Below are positions 1 to 19,995 of a stretch of DNA of 64,000 nt, piece by piece. Position numbers and translations under genes: made by a program. The DNA comes from Nemopilema nomurai (lineage: Eukaryota > Cnidaria > Scyphozoa > Rhizostomeae > Rhizostomatidae): NCBI GenBank assembly GCA_003864495.1, contig ML133436.1, positions 2,178,004-2,242,003 on the forward strand. The letters are read 5' to 3'. Under the pieces are notes generated by a model, which had not been told where the DNA came from, searched no databases, and saw only the letters and a program-made list of their open reading frames with translations. Position 1 is the stretch's first letter. Each line of letters opens with the position of its first letter.

Positions 1-138
1 CAACGCATACTCTCTATTATAGTACATTCGTTACCATTCGGCTAACACGGATGTTAAGTTACAGTAAGTATTAACGTGCTGCTAATTGTGGTTTTGCAAT
101 CGTAAACATTGATTTTAATCTCTTTTATATTATTTTAG

Positions 139-3100
139 GCACAGGAAAAGGTAAGATCAGTTTTCTATTGTTTTTGATCAGGCAACTTCTTGAAAGTATA
201 ACTAGCCTTAGTAAATTATTATTCGCCTTTTTATAATGGAAGAAAGTTTTTTTTCATTTTGTTCAAGTAATTGGAATGTATCAATGTCTTCAAAAGCATT
301 TTATGATGACAGGCCTCAAATTGATATTTATTAGAAACAATTGCCCTACACGATGATTAACATTTTTCTATATCATTTCATTTTGAATTCTTTGAAACTT
401 TGTTAGTCGATATTGTCAAGAAAAATGAACAAGTGTTATTAGGGACAAAACGCTGTTTTGAATCATTCGAGAAATGTGAAACGTCCAACCAGCATAACTA
501 GCCTTAGCAAAATAAACGGGAGAATTTCTAAAAAAGTTTTATCAGCACAAAATTTTGCAGAAATCTTTTAAGCACCCTTATTAGGAATTTTTAAGCCCCC
601 GTACCATTTACGGCATAATTTCCTTCAGATTTGCCCAAGGTGCCAAAGGCAAAAGGAGTTGAAGCTGTACTAGGTATGGTTCGCGGCTTTGCGAATATTT
701 CGAATTTACAGTCTTACGTATTTCTTATTCTGAGGAATAAACGTATCCTTATCAGTATTGTTATAACTGTTGGTTAGATAAAATAGGGAGCTGGTGATCG
801 TTGGACCCCTTAATTTCTTTACAATGCTACTATTTTTAATTTTTCTGTACTCTGTCTACTATCAATGTACAGTTTTCATAGTCTGGTACATTGGAAAGGT
901 TTAAGCAATTGCTCCTACCATCACCGTTTCGCCATACTCTTGTGCAACAGCCAGCCCTAGACTTATAGAGCAGTTCACTTTGATGAGATCATCCAAGAAA
1001 TATGATTCTGTTTGTATATGAACTGTAGTAAGTGGCGCTATTAACTTAAGGTTAAATTGACAGCCACAACTTTGCCCTTTAGAAAGGCAAACTATAGGGT
1101 TTTAGGTGTGGATAAGAGTTAAAATTTCTTCAATGTGCAGTGGATGCTAAAATTGCTAGGCACATAGGCTGCTTTTCTAGGCCAAATGCATTGAAAAAGA
1201 AGAATAAATCAAGTGCCACCAGATAGGCGGATTTTTTAATAGATTTAAGTTATCTGTTGTATATGCTGCTTTTCTCATTGCAGCATACATGAAAGAAAAC
1301 AAGTCAAAGGCCCAATGCCAGGTACGTTTGGTACCAAACACTGCTTCTCTGTCGCGAAACACGCATTGCATTTCCTGGTGCAGTCATAAAAACGATTTAT
1401 TATGCATCGTATTGTATAAAATTTACAGATTGAGGCATTTTTCGCTCCACAAATAAGACTGCAAGCACTGGGTCTGTTGTTGAACTCTGCTCAGATGCTT
1501 TTCTTATCACGTGCCGCTAAACTTTAGAAGATTTGGAAGATATTGCAAGTTCTTTTATTACTCCTTAATCTTACAATGTAAAATTTTTCTTATAGGAAGA
1601 TGCCTTGAGTGTTTTGATTGAGTTCACAAACAAAGGTTCGTGTTGAGAATGTATTATATTAAGAATGTGTTTTATTACTGTCATTGCTGTAAGTAGGATT
1701 TTTTCAAACTGTTGCATAATGATATTTGGAATGATATATAATATCAATTCTTTAATAGATAATGATATTTGACGAGGCTGATTTTATGCCAGTATTTTTC
1801 GTGCATTCAACTACCTTTAACAGGCCTTATATTTTGCTTTTTTGACTCGATCTCAGTTTTCTCGATCCTTTTTGAATTTCATTGCAAGTAGAATTCCAAA
1901 GCTGTGTTTCGCAAAGTTTATATTTGAGTAAGATTGATAGGGAATGTTTTGTGTGTAAGGGTTTAGAGCTCATCATGTTGATTCACATTATACCAGTGCT
2001 TCAATATGGTTCAGTAATTGGTTACTTGTACTTTGTAGGGAAATCCATTACTTCAGGAGGAAAGAAATTGATAGCTGAGATTTTAAAGGCCAATGTTGCA
2101 AACTTGAAAGTGCAAATAAAAGGCTGTTTGTTACTAGCTATCCTTGCAACTTCCGGTTTGTTCGTGCTTTGCATTCTTCTTGCCTAAAAGTTTTCTTTCT
2201 AGTTTTTCCAGTTAGATCCAATTGGATTCAAAATAGATATTTTATTTCTTAAAATGTGTTTAGGGTAATCGCTTTAAATGAAAAAGAAAAGCATGAAGGT
2301 TTTTGTTAACGAGCTTCTTAAGAAGTAGTAAGAAGAAGGTTTCACAATAATCGATCTAGTAGGCAACAGGGACACTTTTTAGTTACAACTACTGCAATTT
2401 GTCATTCACCTTCTATTTTGGAGGTTTTTATTTTGTAAACCGTAGTTCTGATTTTAGGGCATGAGCTTTTCGTTTACCGAATCATATAGGTCCATTTAAT
2501 CCATTGTTTGAAAGATCTTCCTGCAATTTGTAAATACCTTAGTTTTAGAAGGGTTATCTTATTTTAGACCATGGATTATTCAAGGACGAGGATAATAACG
2601 TTTCATCATTGAAAAGACCGTAGCAATTCCATAACATTTGTTTATTCATTGCTGCATCACTTCTTTACGACTTCCTTCCAAACTTCTTAGAAGTGCTTGA
2701 TCAGTGGCTTAAAGTTCCCTCCAAGAATAACAAGTTGTTCATCGTCCCCAAAGTGTTTGCCGCGACATTGCATTGCAGCTGGGCTATTTTCACTGGTTTC
2801 AAATCTTCCTGAATTCTAGAGTGCACCCATTTGTTTTTCGTGATACTCAGAAGCATTGTAAAGCAGTCTTCATCGTCACAGAGTAGCATTTTTAGATAAG
2901 GTAGATTACATAATAGGCCTATCCTCGTTACAGCTGAAGAAGGCGATGTCCTTTACACGAAGGAGCTGATTTCACCGGTGGCTTTGGCAATGAAGGTAAG
3001 TCCCTAAAAACCAGCTCATGAAGTCTTGATATATGCCATGGAATTAGACATGTCATTCCTGGGCTGTTTTTTGCATGCCGTGAATATTTGATGGATATCA

Positions 3101-6100
3101 CCTTGATTTAAGAGATGTCAACCGTACGACCGCGTGAATTCTTACAGCTTTAGAGCTTTCGGGTTGGATTTTCATGTAAGTGCAATGCAACAAAGGCGAT
3201 TCTCAGTACCTGTCGAGATTTTTCATGTTCTGTCTGATGTAGATTGGACCAGCCTAAATAAGAGTATTCTGCATTACCCTTTAGTGATTTACAGATGGCT
3301 TTTTTATCAAATACATGTATGTTTGATCTACATGCCACTTCATTCTAATTCATTTTAAATCGAGTGCTTATGCAAAAAAATGTCAGTTCTAGAAAATTGT
3401 TTTTTGTGTAGCATATGACTGTATAGTAACTCGAGTGATATATTTAAATAGCTAAATTATCGCAAAAACAAGTTTGAGTAGCAGAACAAGAATTTTGATC
3501 ATGTGGACTTAATGCATTTAAGCGTAATCAATGAAAGCCATAGATAGTTCTTTGAGAAATCCTATCATGAAGAAATCTATTCACGCCATCTGCCCTAGCA
3601 CTATAGACTCCACTGTCGTCATACCTTCACACAGAAACCTTTTTCGTAGTCTCATGCTGGCTCGTTGGATCTGCAAGCTGCTGCCACCCAGCTCCTCATG
3701 ACCTTGTCTGCAGACGGTACGTCTTCTCGTTAACAAACGTTCACATCCTTAAGTATGATGTCCCTGTACGACTCTTTTGAGAAATTCAGTTTGTCATCTA
3801 GAGTTTGCCATCAGATTGATATAAGTTTCTTGATAACGTACTCTAAAGTAATCGATAGAAACTTTGTCATTAAGTAAACAAGTGATGTTTTCATGCTGTC
3901 AATGCTCTTGTCCAGTTTGTTCATCTCTTAAAATCCCGACAATAAGTTGCTTTTGTGAAAAATTAAAATCCACAAGCAATGGGTCTATGTTCACACGGAG
4001 AGTAAGAGCATTTTTAATTTCAGTAATAATCCGATATCTATTCATTTTGAATCAGTATCGATTCGATTTGATATTTTGAAAACCTTATTTGTGGTGTCTA
4101 GGTAGTCATGTGTCGCGTTTTATTGTAACCAGCAAAAGTAAACTTTTGCCATTTCCGGAGTTGTGCGTTTCTCTACTGAAAGAAAAGGGTTCCTTGAAAG
4201 ATGGCTGATAACTGGCAAAGGCATTTTTGTCGAGTTACCTGTGTAAAATGGTGATGCAGAAAGTCAAAAGCTAAGGAAATTCTTTTACTGCAATATATTG
4301 GTTTAATAGAATGTTTGATTGAACTCTGGGTACTTCCGTTCAACAGAGGTGGCAGCTGAAGTTATTGGCAAACTGGGAGGTGTACAAGATATCCTGGCCG
4401 CTCTGAGAGCCTTCCCAGGCAGCTCCGCAATAGCTGGGAACTGCTGTGGCGCACTGTGGAGCTTGTCTGTCAACGAAGGGAACGCAAAGATTGTCACTGA
4501 AGAGAGAGGGCTGCAGGATGTTATCAATGTATTTGACAAGCATGCAAAACAGTCAGGGGTTATTGAAGCAGCTTGTTCGGCTTTGTGGTCACTGTCCATG
4601 GAAGGTACGAAGTATGCTATTTTATATTTTCAAAGCAGTATGTGAACCAGTGCCTCATACTGCAGAAATTCATTACAGAATAACTGGAACCATATTATTT
4701 TGATACTTAGAGTACTTATTCATCCTACACTTCTCCAAAATCTGAAATACTAAATGGATAGGGTGTTTCTTTAAGGCGTGCACCTAATATGCAATAAATT
4801 TAAAAACAGAAGCCTGTTAATTAGTAGTCTACGTTGCTACTGAAAACTAGAAAATTTGACTTTGAATGATCTTTTATTGAAAAACTTTGAAGCCTTGAAA
4901 TGGTTTTCGAACTGAGGGAATTTCCGCGCTTTCAAAATAAACTGGCAATATTTTTGATGAGTTCGGAGATGAATCCTGGTCAGTTTTGTTCATCTCACCT
5001 TTCGAAGAGTTCCTCACAATTGTTTGAACACGTTGCTGCCCTCTATAGCAAAGTCAACCCATCCAATATATTTATCAAACTCTTATTAGTCGATTCAACT
5101 GAATATCAATGTAAGGGCGCTTTCTGATTGTAGATGAAAACATCGAGATCATGTCCGACAACAATGTCATATCGATGATAGTTCAAGCTCTCGAGACTCA
5201 CAAAAAGGTAATGTTTCACGAGCGTTCTGACTCTTTTAAACTCCACATTGTATGGTACAGGTCTCAAAATCATATTATTCTTTTATTCTAACTACACAAA
5301 CTTAGTCTGTTCTGCTGGCAAAACACTCATGATCATATCCCAACGCATTCTTGCGTCCCATATGCTGTGAATACACCAGACTATATCTGCATTCGCAGTG
5401 CACATGGCACATTGAAGAATGTGTCTTCATCTACGAGTGATCGGGCATGGCAAGTCAAATTCTAAGGAGAATTACGTCTTATTGCAGCTTATAAGACATC
5501 ATCTGGCATTGCCAATAATCCAGCTCATGCGCGTAAAAATTAATTGTGAACGGGTACCTTCAGAACACAGTCCACTGTTAAATACTGTACCTCATTAGCG
5601 TCTGCTTAAGATTGCAGACAGTGCTTGAATTGTTGAACAGGGTTTCTTGCGCAGATGCAAGTACAAATCCCTATGAGGGCTGTGTTTGTTGAGGCTTTTG
5701 TGGCGTGTAGATTATTGCTTACTTCTTTCTACTTTCAGGAATCGAAGGTTGTTAAGAATGCGTGTATGGCACTAGCTAGCATCGTTGAAGTTGATGGTAT
5801 GTTGACTCAAGAATTTAGTTGAGCATCCGTTTGGTTGGCAACTTTTCTTCGATCCAGTCATGTATCATCTCCATAACCGTCTTTTGATCCACTAGAGTAA
5901 ATATTATTTCAGCTCAACGCACTTTTAATTCTTTCGTAAGCATGTCCATAGGCTTCCATGTTTTTACGATTTTTTTCTCCTTGTTTTGTCCTCTCAAATT
6001 TTTTATAGCCTTGAGTCTAGATTCTTCTCTTCCACAGAGGCCTCCGCGTATGAGCTTATTCGATGTGATGATGGTCCTGCCGGAATCGATGTTCTCTTAC

Positions 6101-9100
6101 AAGCGTACCTGTGAGTTTTCTTTAGTATCTGATCTCCTCACTGCAAAACTCTACAGCAAAGCACCCGGTTGTCGTATGAGATATCAAAGCCACTGTAACT
6201 AGCATTATGTATAGAATTTGGGCCCCTGAGACTCACGCCTACTCCTAACGTATCCTGTCTATTTTAATCTAAACGCCTGTTATTGAGAACACAGTCCACT
6301 GTCAAATACTGAAACATTCAAAGCCTCAATGTATTTGAAGGTGAGACAGCATCATCAAAGCATGACACTACATTTTGTTCAACCTTCAAGATTCACAAAG
6401 TTCTTTCTTATGAGGGAGCAGGTTCGAGGATCGATGCTCATTATGATCTCTGGCCTAGCTAATCATGGTAGGGAATACCAAAAAGTGTCCTTGCTAATCT
6501 ATCAAAGAGCAAGTAAGCCTAAAGTTGGAGAATTTCAGCTTGAAAGTCTGCACCACTTGGAAAGAAGTAATCGAAGCTAGGAAGGTCCTCGCGAAGTCAA
6601 GCAAAGTCTTTTGAACTTCAATGATAAGAATGCTTGTTGAGAGGATTAGGGCATCTGGAAACCGACTGCAGGAATTTTCTTCTGCTACTTCGCGAATTCC
6701 TGGCTGTTACGAAATCACGTACATCCGTCCGTGTTGCATTTTTATCTTGTTAACCCAGTTGAATTGCAGCCTGTATCACATTAAGAATTCAAATTTGTCA
6801 TAAAGAATATGCAATGTTTCATCCATTGATCATCTTCTAAAAGTTGTGTATTACACGATTTCTTTGCTCTCTAAATCTGCGTTGGCCACGGAAATTTTAT
6901 ATTTCACTGTGCACTTTGATTTCTACGTAGAGCTAATAAGGACAATGAAGATGTCGTTGAAAACTTTAGCACTGTTGTTGCCGAACTTGGAGAGTACGGT
7001 AGGGAGATTTTAGTCATTTTTCCTTTGGACATTATTAGTACTGGACATAATTAGTAATGGACATTATTAGTACTGGACATTATTAGTACTGGGCATTATT
7101 AGTACTGGGCATTATTAGTACTGGGCATTATTAGTACTGGACATTATTAGTACTGGGCATTATTAGTACTGGACATTATTAGTACTGGACATTATTAGTA
7201 CTGGGCATTATTAGTACTGGCATTATTAGTACTGGGCATTATTAGTACTGGACATTATTAGTACTGGACATTATTAGTACTGGGCATTATTAGTACTGGA
7301 CATTATTAGTACTGGGCATTATTAGTACTGGACATTATTAGTACTGGGCATTATTAGTACTGGCATTATTAGTACTGGGCATTATTAGTACTGGACATTA
7401 TTAGTACTGGACATTATTAGTACTGGACATTATTAGTACTGGGCATTATTAGTACTGGGCATTATTCAGTACTGGCATTATTAGTACTGGACATTATTAG
7501 TACTGGACATTATTAGTACTGGGCATTATTAGTACTGGACATTATTAGTACTGGGCATTATTAGTACTGGACATTATTAGTACTGGACATTATTAGTACT
7601 GGACATTATTAGTACTGGGCATTATTAGTACTGGGCATTATTAGTACTGGACATTATTAGTACTGGACATTATTAGTACTGGACATTATTAGTACTGGGC
7701 ATTATGAGTACTGGGCATTATTGGTACTGGACATTATAAGTACTGGACATTATGAGTACTGGATATTATTAGTACTGGGCATTATTAGTACTGGACATTA
7801 TTAGTGCTGGGCATTATTAGTACTGGACATTATTAGTACTGGACATTATGAGTACTGGATATTATTAGTACTGGGCATTATTAGTACTGGGCATTATTAG
7901 TACTGGACATTATTAGTACTGGACATTATTAGTACTGGACATTATTAGTGCTGGGCATTATTAGTGCTGGGCATTATTAGTACTGGACATTATTAGTACT
8001 GGACATTATTAGTACTGGACATTATTAGTACTGGACATTATTAGTACTGGGCATTATTAGTACTGGGCATTATTAGTACTGGACATTATAAGTACTGGAC
8101 ATTATTAGTACTGGGCATTATTAGTACTGGGCATTATTAGTACTGGACATTATTAGTGCTGGGCATTATTAGTACTGGGCATTATTAGTACTGGGCATTA
8201 TTAGTACTGGGCATTATTAGTACTGGACATTATTAGTACTGGACATTATTAGTACTGGACATTATTAGTGCTGGGCATTATTAGTGCTGGGCATTATTAG
8301 TACTGGACATTATTAGTACTGGGCATTATTAGTACTGGGCATTATTAGTACTGGGCATTATTAGTACTGGACATTATTAGTACTGGACATTATTAGTACT
8401 GGACATTATTAGTGCTGGGCATTATTAGTGCTGGGCATTATTAGTACTGGACATTATTAGTACTGGACATTATTAGTACTGGACATTATTAGTACTGGAC
8501 ATTATTAGTACTGGGCATTATTAGTACTGGGCATTATTAGTACTGGACATTATAAGTACTGGACATTATTAGTGCTGGGCATTATTAGTACTGGACATTA
8601 TTAGTACTGGCATATTAGTACTGGACATTATTAGTACTGGACATTATTAATACTGGACATTATAGTACTGACATTATTAGGCTGGGCATTATTAGTACTG
8701 GACATTATTAGTACTGGACATTATTAGTACTGGACATTATGAGTACTGGACATTATTAGTATTGGACATTATTAGTACTGGACATTATTAGTACTGGACA
8801 TTATTAGTGCTGGGCATTATTAGTACTGGACATTATGAATACTGGACATTATAAGTACTGGACATTATTAGTGCTGGGCATTATTAGTACTGGACATTAT
8901 TAGTACTGGACATTATTAGTACTGGACATTATGAGTACTGGATATTATTAGTACTGGGCATTATTAGTACTGGACATTATTAGTGCTGGGCATTATTAGT
9001 ACTGGACATTATGAATACTGGACATTATAAGTACTGGACATTATTAGTGCTGGGCATTATTAGTACTGGACATTATTAGTACTGGACATTATTAGTACTG

Positions 9101-10012
9101 GACATTATGAGTACTGGACATTATTGGTACTGGACATTATTGGTACTTTATTAATGCTTATTAATGCTATAATTTCTTAAGAGTTTGCAGCTATAACGTG
9201 TAGCTAAGTAAGACCAACTGTCATCGTACAACTTGTTATCACTGTGGGTAGATTTATATTTTTACTTTCGCGCCCTTGCAGAGGACGTACGCGATGAACT
9301 GCGCAGTAAAAAGGTACAAGACGTCCTGAGTGAGGCGAAGATCAAGTTCACGACAAACGGGGTCAGCGACCATTTCTCATCTTTTATTTGAATGTCCGTT
9401 TTTCTTGTCCCCACTTGTCATCGATTGCCTAGTATGTTATTCATATTTGTTTGCATAATATTTATGAATGTATTTTTTCAAAGTCTATCCACAGCAGCTG
9501 TCATGAGCCAACCATTATTTAACCTGTGCAAACAAATAAATCATGATTCATTTTATTTTGTATCTATTTCATTGCTTTCAGATGTAATAAAATCTAATAT
9601 GCATAGCATCAAGAAATAATGTTACCATCATCATCACCATCTCCATCACAATCAGTTAGTTGTCAATTATAATCACCTGTGATGACCATCATATGTCATT
9701 GTTTGTCATAGCAATTGTGAAAATGATTTGACGTAATTTGTTCTAAACGTTTTCATGTGGTTCCTTTCCACTTCACTACAGCTTTTGCGATTCCATTCAA
9801 GGATAATATAAAATCTTTCGCATAAACTGTTTCATTTTTCCAACCCCATTCTGTTCTTTCAAATTCTGAGCAATCCAATAGAATCCATTTTCTCGTAGGA
9901 TGTTGTATCGGCGTTAAACAATGCTCTCGTTGCCCTTGGGGAGGCAAAGGGGCTCAAGCGAAGCGGCTCCGCTCGATCGCGTCCGAGAAGTGCTGCGCAG
10001 GCTCGCAAGTGA
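139..10012 (+). CDS. Armadillo/HEAT-repeat protein, 3' part of gene (multi-exon)
   Basis: Helical-repeat protein whose 5' end probably lies before the window. Exons with good AG/GT borders: 629-673, 1284-1321, 1429-about 1471, 1596-1635, 2039-2155, 2934-2995, 3650-3716, 4347-4604, 5134-5207, 5739-5796, 6038-6110, 6931-6998, 9282-9361 and 9899-10012 (TGA stop). From 3650 to the stop every exon junction keeps frame. A 12-nt microexon at 139-150 and an exon at 2568 are possible but unproven, and the joins 1471/1596 and 2155/2934 do not close in phase. The largest exon, 4347-4604, shows two armadillo-like helices (GNCCGALWSLSVNEGNA and ACSALWSLSME). Later exons continue the pattern (NACMALASIVEVD; NFSTVVAELGEY). 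The C-terminus is basic and Ser/Arg-rich (SGSARSRPRSAAQARK). The pattern recalls ARM domains such as that of STKLD1, but I do not assign orthology. The role is unknown, probably a protein-binding scaffold. Confidence 0.75.
5560..6325. repeat. Pair of short direct repeats
   Basis: A near-identical segment of about 25 bp (GAACACAGTCCACTG followed by T/CAAATACTG) occurs at about 5565-5590 and again at about 6290-6315, in two neighbouring introns. It may be a fragment of a dispersed repeat. Confidence 0.6.
7027..9147. repeat. 16-bp minisatellite (about 130 units) in an intron
   Basis: Tandem head-to-tail units of 16 bp, consensus GGACATTATTAGTACT, fill most of the intron between exons 6931-6998 and 9282-9361. 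Units differ mainly at a few sites: GGAC/GGGC, AGTACT/AGTGCT, and TTATTAG/TTATGAG/TTATAAG. Most units carry the palindrome AGTACT. Larger blocks recur at multiples of 16 bp: a block with the rare ATGAATACT unit occurs at about 8835 and 9011 (176 bp apart, 11 units), and a double AGTGCT block occurs near 7941, 8261 and 8405 (320 and 144 bp apart). All reading frames hit TAG, so it is non-coding. Confidence 0.97.
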
Positions 10013-11258
10013 CCCTCGAGAACGAAAAGCGATTGTATATCTTTAAGCTAGAAGGGGCTATATTTCTTGATATTGTTGATAATTTTGAAACGATTTTAAT
10101 TGCTGTAAATTTACCACGTTCTTGGTGCTGATTATCCCTTGTGACGATAATGTAAACTTTTGATAAAAACGTATTAAAATTGCATATCCAAACACACTGT
10201 CAGATTGGTTGTTAAACGCGAAAACACTTTTGATAAGGTACTTTTGATGAAAATGCTGTTTTTTCCATTCGATACTCCTCTTTTCTTGTGGCTCATCTTT
10301 TTACCAATTGACAAATTTAAAGCTGAATTGATAATTGACTGTTAATTTTGCTTTGTAAGCATGTGTTAGCAGGGCTTTGAGTTCTAGGGAATAGTATTCT
10401 ACAGACCCGGAAATTATCACTTTTAAGAATCCCCTTTAAGCATAAATTACTGACAAAGAGCAGAATGGAGAATGCAAAGAGAAAGCGAGACACGACTTCT
10501 TCAGCAACTGTGCCATTAAGAGCGGGTCTGAGAGAAGAACTAGGTCTGAGAGAAAAAAGAGTAGGCCAATGACGAATAAATGAAATTTTGGAGAAATCAC
10601 AAAAATGTCTGCAACTACCTCCTACTCCTTCTAGACATTATCTCCTTCTAGACATTATCTCCTTCTAGAAGAAAATTATGACAGATTTACCGTTAATTGA
10701 AATGGAACGTTGGCTAACACGTTGGCAAAATTTTTGAAATTTTTTCGGTGTTGGATGTGCTTTAATTCAGCTGCTAGGTACATATAAAGAGGGTTTTCGT
10801 TTTATATCATTCTTCACCTCCGAAGCTCTGGTAACTGATTCAATGAGTTGTGCACTTGTGTGAACTATAGTTGTCCACATTTAACTCGGACTATCAATAA
10901 AAGCAACACGTTTCATTTGCCAAAGATTTCCCCCTAATCTTGATGGTCTTTCAGACACTTTTTCCGACGTATTGCATTCTGACCCTTCAAACATGCTCTA
11001 ATTAGCAAAAATCAAGTCAAAAATAAACTCGCCAGAAGTCCTAATTTATTTACTACTTAATCTCAAAATTAAACATACCTTGTTTATATAATTAAAGTTT
11101 ATTTTCTTCGTATCTGAAAATCTCTTTGCTTTCTGACCTTCTATCTTGAAAAACCCAAAAGGGCGTTAACGCAATTTTACAAGAATAAAATTTGCTAATA
11201 CAATTTAACAAACAAATATATTACATTCTTTTCAGTACAATTTCGTGCGTTAGGGTCA
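10013..11258. other. Intergenic region / 3' UTR
   Basis: AT-rich DNA between the armadillo-repeat gene and the next features. A possible polyadenylation signal ATTAAA lies at about 10173, some 160 nt after the stop. A 17-bp motif (CTCCTTCTAGACATTAT) is repeated about 2.6 times at 10625-10671. TTTATT at about 11045 and 11099 reads as AATAAA on the minus strand and could serve the minus-strand exon at 11259-11371. No other coding signal was recognised. Confidence 0.6.
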
Positions 11259-11371
11259 TTAAGAAAACGTCTCTTCTAGACTATCCATGCTTAATTCATC
11301 AAAATTATTCAAATTCTTGATGCCTTCGGCTTCTGGGTTGTAAGCCAAAGACTGGACACGGTTGAACACCC
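11259..11371 (-). CDS. Candidate terminal exon of an unidentified minus-strand gene
   Basis: Read on the minus strand, a 3' splice site (CATACGTAG) is followed by 36 codons and a TAA stop. The residues start VFNRVQSLAYNPEAEG and end DELSMDSLEETFS, an acidic, protein-like C-terminus. Minus-strand AATAAA motifs lie about 150-210 bp downstream. I do not recognise the family. Upstream exons on the minus strand would lie in the short gap before KIFAP3 or inside KIFAP3 introns; a candidate at about 11507-11577 does not join in phase. A second frame of the same stretch is also open for about 22 codons, so the call is tentative. Confidence 0.35.
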
Positions 11372-11706
11372 CTACGTATGTTTGATTTGAAAATAATCAA
11401 TTTTCTTGAGAATCTCTTGCAACACCTCCCATGTTATTGCTCAATGTCCCCCAACATTGCCCTCCTCTATTCTTTTCATCAATTATCGTTATTTCATCAA
11501 CTCTTCCCCAAATCCACCTGCCTTCTTCCATGGAAACCGAAGGCTTGTTGCCTGGGGACCCTCGTTTCCAGTTTCCTAGCTTCGGCCTAAATAGTGTATC
11601 AACTTTTCTGTGCAAGACCGGTATTTGCCAGTACAATTATCGTTTTATCGTTGAGAAACCTGATGATAAACGCAAACACTGAGCTGGAAAATTTGTCTTA
11701 GGTGAA

Positions 11707-18569
<6,863 letters not shown>

Positions 18570-19995
18570 CAGAAAAAAGTGGGATGGGAACGGGCCAACT
18601 TCAGAAATGCTTTTGTTTGGTTTCAAGCTCGCGTTTTCTAAACAGGCCACCAATGCCTAGTCGAGTGCAAGCGCTGGTAACGAGAAATGGTCCTTGCTCA
18701 CTTGGAAATTGCCACTTGCTGAGCGGAGACATTTCAAGCCACTATTGGAGCGAGGTTCCTCTCTTTATTGACAATGTTCCGTTCATTTTTCAGGATGAAA
18801 ACTGTTCAGTAGTAAAATGGTAGCTTAAGTCTATTTATTGCCTTGTTTTAGCAAAATCGGACTGGTATTGAACTGCACAACACAAAGCACTGGTTAAGAT
18901 GATTTTGAACAGAAAGCACCTATCAAATTTTTTCTTCTCCAGGGGAATATTTTCTGTATTTGTTTGACAAAGCTAACAAATTTCATACGTTTTTCTGTCA
19001 TTTCTGTATTTAGTAAAGAGCTCTCTGTGGTTTCATTACATTGAAAAGTTGAAAAACTTTCCAGTTAGAGTTTACCACTTGCAATGTAAGATTACAACAA
19101 CGACAACAACTTGACCTTCCTAAATCTGACTAACATTTTTTAAATAGACAAGTAACTGGTGCAGAACTTTAGGTGCCATTTTCAGTGACCGCAAATAATA
19201 CTTCAAATAAAAGCTGTATAGATAAACATGCATTGAAGGAACTATTTCTTTTGGGAAGGAAATACTTTCATAAAGAGCGCCAAAATAGTCCAATTTGCTT
19301 GTGAGGAGAATCGAAGGAACCTTGAAATTTGATTTTTTGTTGTGAGTGGTATAGTTATTTGTTAAATTTCAATCTAAACCAGGGCCGTAAATCTATCTTG
19401 TCAATTGGGGGGGGGGGGGGGGGGGGGTCAGCCGAACCAATAACACAGAGCGACACCACTATACTAACATAACCAACCGAAACGAACGTAAACCTTGAAC
19501 CTTGAAAGTGAATTGAAACGAAAATTTTTGTTAAATTTTGAGAATCAAGAATATCATGAACATTTGTCCCGTTAAGCTTTTAAATGCCATTATGGTACAA
19601 GGAAGCAAACAATGAACATAGAAGCAAGTTCTGGATCATAGAAACTTTAATGTTCCATGTAATAGCTGCCCGTTTTCTTTAGTCATTCGAAATTTGAATC
19701 CTGTTTCCATGCTTATGTTGTTAGTTAACCAAAAGATAACAGAGGAGATGACATAATGGGCAAGTATGGTATATTGTTCGGCCATGGGCTTCACTGTGAC
19801 TATGTTCGGCTCAGGCGTTGACTATGTTATAGTGGGGTCAAGGAATCGTGACAAGGAATGTGCCCCCAAGCTATCGAAAGGGTTTGACTTTGGTGCATTG
19901 GGTACCAACTTTTCCAAAGGACACCAATGCGAGTTTCTACGTCCATCGCCACCCAGGTCACCATACGTCATCCCCAGTGGTGAATGGAGTATGAA
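18570..19995. other. KIFAP3 3' UTR and intergenic DNA
   Basis: No coding exon was recognised. AATAAA at 19206-19211 is a candidate polyadenylation signal for KIFAP3, about 640 nt after its stop. An uninterrupted run of 21 G lies at 19407-19427. Confidence 0.5.

Noticed and set aside
1882..2187. 101-codon continuous frame with a hydrophobic end
   Set aside because: Only the part from 2039 to 2155 is bounded by splice sites in phase with the ARM gene; the rest is intron read-through, not a membrane protein.
2568..2930. Frame on + (HGLFKDEDNN..., then YDFLPNFLEVLDQWLKV) and a 62-codon frame on -
   Set aside because: The + frame is interrupted by TAG at about 2622 and does not join the flanking exons in phase; the - frame has no family motif. 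It could be an exon of the ARM gene or a decayed repeat, but is unsupported.
7027..9147. CRISPR-like repeat array
   Set aside because: Units are contiguous 16-bp tandem repeats with no spacers, in a eukaryotic intron.
11397..11682. Overlapping open frames on both strands before KIFAP3
   Set aside because: No recognised domain; a possible minus-strand exon at 11507-11577 does not fit the phase of the terminal exon at 11259-11371.
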